The translations under genes and the position numbers were made by a program. 38,598 nucleotides of DNA from assembly GCA_019637225.1 (NCBI GenBank), contig JAHBWC010000077.1, positions 1 through 38,598 on the forward strand. Direction: 5' to 3'. This document shows, piece by piece, positions 32,961 through 38,598 of the stretch. The notes beneath the pieces were generated by a model that was given only the letters and a program-made list of their open reading frames with translations, had not been told where the DNA came from and ran no database searches. The DNA comes from Labilithrix sp. (GTDB lineage: Bacteria; Myxococcota_A; Polyangia; Polyangiales; Polyangiaceae). How positions within the stretch are numbered: position 1 is the stretch's first letter; each line of letters opens with the position of its first letter.

Positions 32961-34166
32961 TCAGCGCTGGCTGCGCGGGCCGCCCGGACGGCGCCGGCTG
33001 TCGCGCGCGCGCTCGCCCGCGTCGCGCTCGCGCTCGCGCTCGGGGGCCGGCGGCGGGACGGTCCGCTCGGGGCGCCGCGTGACGGGCGGCGGCGGCTCGT
33101 CGGTCCGGCGCGGGGGCGTCTTGAGCTCCCGCATGCCGAGCTGCAGGCGCCGCATGACGGCCTTCTTCTGGCGCTCCTTGTACTTCGCGTGCGACGCCTC
33201 GCCTTGCTCGTTCGCGGCCTCGGTCTCGCGGTCGATCACCTGGAACTCGCAGATGACGAAGACGACGGGCCCGAGCGCCCACGCGGTCGACGGCGCGCGC
33301 TCGAGGAGCTTGCGCGGCAGGCGCACCGGCATGTCCACGACGAAGTGGATGACGCGGTAGTTGTCGGCGGAAAAGACGTTGTCGCTCGGCGTGTAGTCTT
33401 CGTCGCGACCCGCCTGCATCTCGCTCAGGAACTTCTTCAAGTGGTCGTTTTTCTGACAGAACCTCTTGAAGTGGAACATCGAGTTGATGCTCTGCGCGGG
33501 GATGACGTAGTTGAACGGGAAGAGCTTCTTCGTCAGGTACTGGAGGATCGGGATGATGTCCTCGCGCTCGCGCGCGACGATCCGGAACCGCAGCTTGTCG
33601 AAGACCTGCGCGGTCGCCGCGTCGCGCTTCGATAGGAGCTTCGTGTAGAGCGAGTCCTTGTTCTTCCGCCCGCCGACGAACTCGGTGATGGGGAAGCCCT
33701 CCGCGAGCATGCTGCCGATGACGCGGTAGACCTTCTCCTCGACGACGTGGAAGATCTCCTGGTCGGACATCGGGAGCATGAAGAGCAGCTCGCGTCCGTC
33801 CAGGTGATGGATGATGTGCATGCACTTCAGAATGGTGCACGCGCACGTCTGACGATGCCCGCGGCCCGCGGCGAGGAAGAACAGCTCCTCGATGCTCGCC
33901 TGCTCGACCGGCTTGGGGATCGGGTACTCGAAGTGACGCCGGAGGTAGTTGATCGCCTCCGACTTGATCGCGTTCATCCGGGCCCGATCGGCGGGCTCGT
34001 CCGGATGGAGCTCCTGCGCCATGCAGAACTCGCGGATCTCCTGCTCGTCCTGGAAGTTTAGGCGGTGCCAGTCGACGACCGAGTCACCCCGGAGGACGAG
34101 TCGGACAGCCTCGAGGTCGGCGAGGGTGAACTCGTCGAGCTCCTTGAGGCGGTCGCGGTTCACCAT
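32961..34166 (-). CDS. Conserved deltaproteobacterial protein (probably TIGR04552) with RelA/SpoT-synthetase-like core
   Basis: A protein of 401 residues from ATG 34166, with AAGGAAA about 10 nt upstream; upstream extension would be Arg-rich nonsense. Residues 10-160 are helical (ILKCMHIIHHLDGREL, HVVEEKVYRVIGSMLAEG). Residues 160-335 follow the RelA/SpoT (p)ppGpp-synthetase motif order: GRKNKDSLYTKL (166-177; compare GRxKxxxSIYxKM), VFDKLRFRIVA (Asp190 and Arg195; compare the metal-binding D-x-x-x-x-R-I block), YRVIHFVV (270-277; compare Y-x-x-x-H), and CEFQVIDRE followed by ASHAKYKE (Glu307, Gln309, His326; compare ExQIRT and AAHWxYK). The QIRT segment is altered to QVID. The tail (about 350-401) is Arg/Pro/Glu-rich and disordered. 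From memory the family is TIGR04552, of unknown function. The fold assignment is my inference from motifs. Confidence 0.8.
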   Translation of the reverse strand: MVNRDRLKELDEFTLADLEAVRLVLRGDSVVDWHRLNFQDEQEIREFCMAQELHPDEPADRARMNAIKSEAINYLRRHFEYPIPKPVEQASIEELFFLAAGRGHRQTCACTILKCMHIIHHLDGRELLFMLPMSDQEIFHVVEEKVYRVIGSMLAEGFPITEFVGGRKNKDSLYTKLLSKRDAATAQVFDKLRFRIVAREREDIIPILQYLTKKLFPFNYVIPAQSINSMFHFKRFCQKNDHLKKFLSEMQAGRDEDYTPSDNVFSADNYRVIHFVVDMPVRLPRKLLERAPSTAWALGPVVFVICEFQVIDRETEAANEQGEASHAKYKERQKKAVMRRLQLGMRELKTPPRRTDEPPPPVTRRPERTVPPPAPERERERDAGERARDSRRRPGGPRSQR

Positions 34167-34257
34167 CGATGATCGTTTCCTTTCCAACAGTTCGGGGGGC
34201 CGTGCCCTCGAACCGGGGAAGGACATTACGCGATCATCGCCGCCCTGGGGCTGCCGA

Positions 34258-34560
34258 TCAGGACTTTCCGCTCGAGCCCGACATCGGCGGCGGCGGCGGC
34301 GGCGGCAAGGGATTCGGCGCCGGGGCCGGCTGGAACGAGGGCGCGCTCGTGGCCGTGCTCGAGGGCGTCGTGCGCGGCGACGGACGCGAGGTGCCGTGTC
34401 CGCCTCCACCCTGGGACGGCGAGCGCCGCGGAGCCTCCGTCGCCGGCTGAGCCGGCTGCGGGCCGCGCGACCGGAAGCCCGGGCTGTCGCATCCGGCGAG
34501 CGACGCCGTGAGCACGAGCGCGAGGACGGGCAAGAGAAGGGTACAGCGGGGCATCTTCAT
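34258..34560 (-). CDS. Small Pro/Ser-rich lipoprotein
   Basis: A protein of 100 residues from ATG 34560 (ATG 34554 is two codons further in). The signal peptide LLLPVLALVLTASLAGC ends in a near-ideal lipobox. The mature 76 residues are Pro/Ser/Gly/Arg-rich with a run of seven prolines and no secondary structure to speak of, probably a spacer or cell-wall-spanning tether. No family is recognised. The start lacks a clear ribosome binding site. It lies between the RelA/SpoT-like gene and a 62-residue lipoprotein, all on the minus strand. Confidence 0.65.
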   Translation of the reverse strand: MKMPRCTLLLPVLALVLTASLAGCDSPGFRSRGPQPAQPATEAPRRSPSQGGGGHGTSRPSPRTTPSSTATSAPSFQPAPAPNPLPPPPPPPMSGSSGKS

Positions 34561-34683
34561 GATTGGGGCCTGGCGCTCCCGAGGCTCACTCGGCCCGCGG
34601 ACAGCCGCCGCTCGCAGGACCGCCGCGGCGGAGAGGTCGATGCTGGCGGCAGAGAGGTCGAGCGCCTCTCCCACCGACGGGCA

Positions 34684-34872
34684 TCAGGCCTTGTCGATCT
34701 GCGCGACCTCGGGTGCTGCCGCAGTTTGCGCGTGCGAGCGCCCGAGGGACAGGGTCCCGACGAAGATTCCGATGGTGACAGCGAGGACAGCGACATGGCC
34801 CATGAGCGCGCCCGAACAACCGGCGATGGCGATGGGAGCGAGCGCTGCGAGGTACCAGGGGGTGAGCTTCAT
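34684..34872 (-). CDS. Tiny lipoprotein or two-helix membrane protein
   Basis: A protein of 62 residues from ATG 34872 with GGAG 8 nt and AAGGA directly upstream. Its first half, MKLTPWYLAALAPIAIAGC, is a signal peptide with a lipobox (AGC at 17-19). A second hydrophobic helix follows at once (GALMGHVAVLAVTIGIFVGTL), and the end is hydrophilic (SHAQTAAAPEVAQIDKA). If lipidated, the Cys would sit right beside a membrane helix, so it could be anchored twice. Function unknown. Confidence 0.6.
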   Translation of the reverse strand: MKLTPWYLAALAPIAIAGCSGALMGHVAVLAVTIGIFVGTLSLGRSHAQTAAAPEVAQIDKA

Positions 34873-34952
34873 TCCTTACTCTCCGAGGGGGCTTCGGGCC
34901 AGCTGCACCCTACATGTAAGGCAAGCTACGACATTCCTCGGGGCGGGGAAAA

Positions 34953-34982
34953 CTTCTATTCGGATTGGTCGCGCTGGATCAA
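34953..34982 (-). promoter_or_regulatory. Promoter candidate for the 34684-34872 gene
   Basis: On the minus strand TTGATC (34977-34982) and TAGAAG (34953-34958) are 18 bp apart, four of six matches each. They fall in the most A/T-rich part of the 355-bp gap 34873-35227, which also has the near-palindrome CCTACATGTAAGG at about 34913. I see no gene in this gap. Confidence 0.35.
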
Positions 34983-35191
34983 CCCAAAACGGCGTCGGCA
35001 TCGCGTCACACCTCGCACGCCACGTTCCATGTTGCCGCGCAAATGCCCTGAGCCGCTTAGGAAAACGATTTTCAACATTTCGCCGTCTCGGAGCCGTCCC
35101 ACCCCCTCCGCGGCGCGGGTCGCTCGGGCCGCGGCGCGTGGGCGAGGGGACACGCGGCCCGCCGAACGTCGAGGCCGGATCGGCGATCGGA

Positions 35192-35220
35192 TGGACAGTG
35201 CCACGCGGTCGCGTTTATCG
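35192..35220 (+). promoter_or_regulatory. Promoter candidate for the 35228-38139 operon
   Basis: TGGACA (35192-35197) matches the -35 consensus at five of six positions, and TTATCG (35215-35220) lies 17 bp on as a poor -10. Transcription would start near 35227, at or next to the GTG start, implying a leaderless or almost leaderless message. Confidence 0.35.
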
Positions 35221-35227
35221 TCGGCGC

Positions 35228-35740
35228 GTGCCCTTCAGGCATCAGCCCACGAGCGGGGGCGGCGCGTGTCGCCCGGTCGAGGTCCGTCCGCTGCTCGCCG
35301 CGCTGCTGCTCGCCGGGGCCGCCGGCTGCACCACCGTCGATCCCGGTCCGAACTTCGTCGTGCCGGACGAGCAGTTCGACGCGGATTTCTTCTTCTGCCG
35401 CGTGGAGCCCGAGCTGCTCCTGGCGAAGAAGTGCGGTCCGGGCGATCCTGCGGCCGGTGACGCGGCGAACGGATGCCACTTCAACCCGAACGCGGTGAGC
35501 GGCATGGCGATCCGCGATCACGCGCCGATCCCGTGCGCGGGCGATCGACCGACCGATCGCGCGCTCCTGAATCCGGGCGGCGCCGCGCAGGGCAACCTCC
35601 AGGCGGTCACCCTCGTCATGAGCCGTGACGTGCTCACCGCGCCGCTCTACGTGCGGCCGACGGGCCAGAACCATCCCCGCGCGATCTTCCCGCGCGAGGA
35701 CCCCATCGTCGAGGTCCTTCGCGAGTGGGCGCAGCGATGA
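35228..35740 (+). CDS. Lipoprotein with a cytochrome-like Cys/Cys-His segment, first gene of an envelope operon
   Basis: A protein of 170 residues from GTG 35228. The signal (RPLLAALLLAGAAGC) ends in a good lipobox; no Shine-Dalgarno precedes the start. The mature part opens FFFCRVEPELLLAKKCGPG and continues DAANGCHFNP. The order F-x-x-x-VEP-x-L-x(4)-C ... GCH looks like the start of a c-type cytochrome or PSD1-type domain (VxPIL...CxxCH), but 13 residues separate the second Cys from the CH pair, so this is not a CXXCH site. The second half (GGAAQGNLQAVTLVMSRDV, HPRAIFPREDPIVEVLREW) looks like the distal part of such domains. Its stop overlaps the next start (ATGA), so the two are co-translated. 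Exact role unknown. Confidence 0.75.
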   Translation: MPFRHQPTSGGGACRPVEVRPLLAALLLAGAAGCTTVDPGPNFVVPDEQFDADFFFCRVEPELLLAKKCGPGDPAAGDAANGCHFNPNAVSGMAIRDHAPIPCAGDRPTDRALLNPGGAAQGNLQAVTLVMSRDVLTAPLYVRPTGQNHPRAIFPREDPIVEVLREWAQR

Positions 35741-36537
35741 GGCCGCTCGCGCTCGCGCTCGCGCTCGTCGTGGCCGCGCCGGCCGCCGCGACGGTCGCGC
35801 CGGGCGTGGCCCGAGCCGCCGAGGAAGCGGAGGCCTTCGCCCGCGTCGTCGTCGACGCCGCCGAGCTCCGGAGCGGCCCCAGCATCTCGTCGCGCGTGAT
35901 CTACACCGCGCATCGCGGCGAGACGTTCGCCGTCGACGGGCGTCAGGGCACGGGCTTCTGGCTCCGTGTCGTGCTCCCGGACGGCCGCGTCTCGTACGCG
36001 CTCGGCGACGAGATGCAGGTCTTCGCCGTGCGTCCGGGCGAGCCCGACGCGCCGTCGCGTCCGGGCATCTTCGCCACGCCGCCGCTCGAGGGCGCCAACG
36101 CGGGCTTCGCGATCCTCGGGGGCGTCCTCGCGATCCCGATCCGCGACCAGAGCACGCGCGCCTTCGGCTACCTCGAGGGGCGTCCGTCGATCGTCGTGCA
36201 TCGCACGGTCACGCTCGACGGTTACATCGCCAACGCGCTCACCGCCGACGGCTCGCAGATCTTCTACGGCGGCGGCGCGACGGTGCACTTCGCGCCGAGC
36301 TGGGCGATCTGCCCGTTCCTCGGCATCGGCGGCGGCGGGCTCAGCGTTCGCCCGAACGCGGACTCGTTCGTCCTCAAGCGCGAGGACCTCTGGATGGCAC
36401 GCGCCGGCGGCGGCGTCTTGATGGCGCTCCGCGGGAGGATCCTCGTGCGCCTCGAGGCGACCAACCTGACCTTGTTCGACTCGGAGAGCCTGAAGAACGC
36501 GCAGACGTACGCCGGCGGCTTCGGGGTCTATTTCTAG
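35737..36537 (+). CDS. SH3-domain outer-membrane barrel protein
   Basis: A protein of 266 residues from ATG 35737, which overlaps the preceding stop in ATGA. The signal peptide (LALALALVVAAPAAATVAPGVARAA) is cut around residue 29. Residues about 36-95 form a bacterial SH3 domain (AELRSGPSISSRVIYTAHRGETF, then GFWLRVVLPDGRVSYAL), which often binds peptidoglycan. The rest is an eight-strand-like beta barrel (FAILGGVLAIPI ... FLGIGGGGLSV ... GGFGVYF) ending in Phe, as for BAM substrates. It may link outer membrane and cell wall, or present the SH3 domain to the periplasm. It is the second gene of a tight four-gene set. Confidence 0.78.
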   Translation: MRPLALALALVVAAPAAATVAPGVARAAEEAEAFARVVVDAAELRSGPSISSRVIYTAHRGETFAVDGRQGTGFWLRVVLPDGRVSYALGDEMQVFAVRPGEPDAPSRPGIFATPPLEGANAGFAILGGVLAIPIRDQSTRAFGYLEGRPSIVVHRTVTLDGYIANALTADGSQIFYGGGATVHFAPSWAICPFLGIGGGGLSVRPNADSFVLKREDLWMARAGGGVLMALRGRILVRLEATNLTLFDSESLKNAQTYAGGFGVYF

Positions 36538-36589
36538 GAGCCCACGGGCCTCGGACGCGCCCACGCAGAAGGACGGGAGGAGAAGCGAA

Positions 36590-36820
36590 ATGGAAGCCCA
36601 CAGCCGCTCGACGTTGCCGCTCGCGATCCTCGCCGTCGCGCTCGCGTTCGCGGCGGGCTGCGTGACGGTGAAGCCGCAGCAGCGCTCGGTGCTCGCCGAT
36701 CCGATCATGCAGTTCGAGGGCGATCCGCAGGCGAGCGCGCAGCTCCGTCACGCGATCGACAACCGTGAGGGCTCCTATGGCGGCGGCGGCGTCGCGGGCG
36801 GAGGATGCGGCTGCAACTGA
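36590..36820 (+). CDS. DUF4266-family small lipoprotein
   Basis: A protein of 76 residues from ATG 36590 with a strong ribosome binding site (GGGAGGAG 9 nt upstream). The signal ends FAAGC, a lipobox. The short mature chain VTVKPQQRSVLADPIMQF ... RHAIDNREGSYGGGGVAGGGCGCN has the DUF4266 pattern: P-x-x-R-x-x-L-ADP-IM, a REG block and a Gly-rich end closing CGCN. In the genomes I recall, DUF4266 genes sit beside a DUF3570 barrel gene and often beside genes for an ApbE flavin transferase and a thioredoxin-like protein. Here the DUF3570 gene follows and overlaps by 16 nt; ApbE and thioredoxin are not in view. Confidence 0.87.
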   Translation: MEAHSRSTLPLAILAVALAFAAGCVTVKPQQRSVLADPIMQFEGDPQASAQLRHAIDNREGSYGGGGVAGGGCGCN

Positions 36821-38139
36821 CGTCGCTCGCCCGCGTGCTCGGCCGCTCCGTGCGCGGCCCTGCGAGGTCCGCGCGCGCCGCGGGGGCGGCGGCGTTTGCC
36901 CTCGCGTCCGCGCTCGGTGCGGGGCCGCTCGCGTCGACCGCGCGCGCGCAGGTCGCGGAGGTCGACACCGCGCACACGCTCTACCACGAGGCCCCGACCC
37001 GCACGAACATGACGGTCTACACGCCCGGCGTGGACGCGGCGGCCACGCCGGCGGACTGGATCACGGTGCGCGGCGGCTACGAGGCGGACATCGTCTCGGG
37101 CGCGAGCGTCGCCACGAAGGCGGGCTCGGCGTACCAGTCGGTGAACCCCGGCGTCGACGTGATCACCACGGCGAGCGTGAAGGATTTTCGACACGCGCCG
37201 CGCGGCGGCTTCACGCTCCGCAAGGGCGACGTCGCCTACACGGCCTCGTACACCTACGGCACCGAGAACGACTACAAGTCCCATTCGATCTTCGTCGGCG
37301 CGCGCACCGACGCCTACGAGCACAACACGCAGTTCGAGATCTCCTACGCGCGCAACTTCGACTCCGTCTGCGATCGCGTCCAGGCGGCCGGTGACACCCC
37401 GCCGCGCTTCCGCGCGCTCGAGGACTCGAGCGGCTGCTTCACGAACGATCCGCTCCGCCGCCGCCGTCCGCTCTCGATCGACGGCCTGCAGGCGAGCTGG
37501 ACGCAAGCGTGGACGCCGACGTTCGCGACCCAGCTCGTCTACACCGCGCAGCTCATCGACGGCTTCCAGTCGAACGCGTACCGCAGCATCATCGTCGCGC
37601 AGGGGCTGAAGGCGCAGGAGCATCACCCCGACGTGCGCGTCCGCCAGGCGCTCGCGCTGCGCCTCAACTGGTACGTCCGCCCGATCAAGGTCGCCTTGCG
37701 GCTCACGGGCCGCGCCTACCGCGACACGTGGGACGTGACGAGCGGCACCGGCGAGCTCGAGGCCGAGCGCTACCTCGTCGAGGGCCTCCGTCTCGCGGCG
37801 CGCGGGCGCTTCTACCGCCAGACCGGCGCGCTCTTCTGGAGCGACGACTACACGGGCGGCGACCCTCCGCTCGGCCCGAAGGGCCAGTATTTCACCGGCG
37901 ACCGCGAGCTCTCTCCGTTCTGGAGCATCGGCCTCGGCGCCCGCGTCACCTACCTGATTCACCCGACGCCGAAGCCCGAGGGCGGCACCTCGCGCCTCCT
38001 CGGGATCTTCACGAACGCCAAGCTCGGCGCGTCGGTCGACGCCATCCAGTTCTCGTACGACGAGTACACGCTCGCCGGCGTCCCGATCACCAACGCCCGC
38101 GCGTACATCATCGGCGCCACCGCCGGCGCCGCGTTCTGA
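36805..38139 (+). CDS. DUF3570-family outer-membrane barrel protein
   Basis: A protein of 444 residues from ATG 36805, within the end of the DUF4266 gene. A signal (AAAFALASALGAGPLASTARAQ) is followed by the DUF3570 opening TLYHEAPTRTNMTVYTPGVD. The long barrel carries GGYEADIVSGASV, DFRHAPRGGF, YTYGTENDYKSHS and RLTGRAYRDTWDVTS, and the C-terminus is AGAAF, ending in Phe. The family is an outer-membrane barrel of unknown role that travels with DUF4266 lipoproteins. A segment with two Cys (FDSVCDRVQ, SSGCFTND) could form a disulfide in an external loop. It is the last gene of the plus-strand set; the next gene is convergent 21 bp on. Confidence 0.88.
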   Translation: MRLQLTSLARVLGRSVRGPARSARAAGAAAFALASALGAGPLASTARAQVAEVDTAHTLYHEAPTRTNMTVYTPGVDAAATPADWITVRGGYEADIVSGASVATKAGSAYQSVNPGVDVITTASVKDFRHAPRGGFTLRKGDVAYTASYTYGTENDYKSHSIFVGARTDAYEHNTQFEISYARNFDSVCDRVQAAGDTPPRFRALEDSSGCFTNDPLRRRRPLSIDGLQASWTQAWTPTFATQLVYTAQLIDGFQSNAYRSIIVAQGLKAQEHHPDVRVRQALALRLNWYVRPIKVALRLTGRAYRDTWDVTSGTGELEAERYLVEGLRLAARGRFYRQTGALFWSDDYTGGDPPLGPKGQYFTGDRELSPFWSIGLGARVTYLIHPTPKPEGGTSRLLGIFTNAKLGASVDAIQFSYDEYTLAGVPITNARAYIIGATAGAAF

Positions 38140-38160
38140 GCGCGCGGGCGTGCCGCGGGC

Positions 38161-38598
38161 TCACCCGCGAGAGGCGACGCCGAGGAGCCGGAGCACCCCC
38201 TGGATGGGGATCCACGCCATGTCCGGCCGCCGCTCGAGCTCGCTCCGGAGCTCGGCGAAGGCCTTCTCCAGGAGCCCGGCGTCGATGAGCGTCGAGAGCA
38301 TCGGCGCGCTCGGCACGAACGGGGCATCCTTCGCGGTGTCGAGGTAGCCGCGCAGGAACGCCGCGGAGGCCCAGCTCTGCCAGACCCAGCCCCACGCCTC
38401 GGCCCGAGCCTGATCCTCCGGACGCAGCGTGAGGAGCGACGTCGCCGCCGCGTAGTGGAACGAGCGCACCATGCCGGCGAGGTCCCGGATCGCGCCTCGC
38501 TTGCGGCGCCGCTCCGAGAGCCGCCGCTCGCGCCCTCCGCCCAGGCCCGTGATGACGAAGTCCTTGCCCGTGAAGAGCGCGCGGCCAAGCTGCAGATC
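38161..38598 (-). CDS. C-terminal part of a TreS/maltokinase-type protein, kinase motifs degenerate (5' partial)
   Basis: The frame is open from the right edge to TGA 38161, giving 145 visible residues. It matches the end of the maltokinase domain found alone (Mak) or fused to trehalose synthase: LFTGKDFVI, RRLSERRRKR, RDLAGMVRSFHYAA, WVWQSWASAAFLRGYL, LLEKAFAELRSELERRP and WIPIQGVLRLL. Maltokinase makes maltose 1-phosphate for glycogen synthesis by the GlgE route. The first visible residues DLQLGR correspond to DYHLGQ in the usual H-G-D-x-H-L-G-Q loop, and VITGLGGG stands where active enzymes have VIIDFEGE. Both metal-binding positions are thus changed (Q to R, D to G). The true start, upstream fusion and HG of the loop lie outside the window. 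Confidence 0.8.
   Translation of the reverse strand, partial: DLQLGRALFTGKDFVITGLGGGRERRLSERRRKRGAIRDLAGMVRSFHYAAATSLLTLRPEDQARAEAWGWVWQSWASAAFLRGYLDTAKDAPFVPSAPMLSTLIDAGLLEKAFAELRSELERRPDMAWIPIQGVLRLLGVASRG

Noticed and set aside
32961..34166. Toxin-antitoxin pair with a toxic small alarmone synthetase
   Set aside because: No small antitoxin-like gene adjoins the RelA/SpoT-like gene; neighbours are a convergent zinc-ribbon gene and a lipoprotein.

Overview
The window looks like a chromosomal segment of a myxobacterium (phylum Myxococcota, probably Polyangia). The reasons are very high G+C with strong third-position bias, an unusual density of lipoproteins and outer-membrane barrels, a MYXO-CTERM-type C-terminal tail on a NlpC/P60-like protein, an IgGFc-binding-domain surface protein, and a family I believe is TIGR04552. 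I see no phage, IS element, CRISPR array, rRNA gene or canonical tRNA. It reads as ordinary vertical chromosome with a strong cell-envelope theme.

Region 1 (1-7000): the end of a four-helix-bundle (S23-type) gene and a CAGGAG hexamer tract come first. Four minus-strand envelope genes follow: a NlpC/P60-like lipoprotein, a D15/Omp85-type barrel without POTRA domains, a lipase-like lipoprotein and a FadL-type barrel. The last three are closely spaced and suggest a lipid-hydrolysis and fatty-acid-uptake unit. A divergent unknown secreted protein ends the region.

Region 2 (7000-13300): an unknown Asp/Gly-rich lipoprotein with a good intrinsic terminator, a divergent sulfatase-fold lipoprotein, gloB (glyoxalase II) behind a strong 5' leader hairpin, a Cys-rich lipoprotein, a 36-bp-period repeat array, and a Pro-rich single-pass membrane protein.

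Region 3 (13300-25400): a type-2 (eukaryote-like) isoleucyl-tRNA synthetase with altered HIGH and KMSKS motifs and a roughly 113-residue insertion, a helical-repeat protein, a secreted zincin-like metallopeptidase, and a minus-strand three-gene surface cluster (PPC-like, IPT/TIG, IgGFc-binding).

Region 4 (25600-34900): housekeeping and envelope maintenance. It holds an MrfA/YprA-type DEAH helicase with a Cys cluster, lspA with long tails, a DUF507-yicC-gmk run, a zinc-ribbon repeat protein, and a protein whose core carries RelA/SpoT synthetase-like motifs. Two small lipoproteins follow.

Region 5 (35200-38598): a plus-strand envelope operon (lipoprotein with an odd Cys-His motif, SH3 plus barrel protein, DUF4266 lipoprotein, DUF3570 barrel), convergent with the 3' end of a TreS/maltokinase gene whose visible kinase metal-binding residues are replaced.

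The most interesting leads are the RelA/SpoT-like core of the 32961-34166 protein, the IleRS insertion and motif changes with its structured leader, the apparent pseudokinase at the right edge, and the DUF4266/DUF3570 operon. All functional calls rest on motif recognition by eye; no database search was run.
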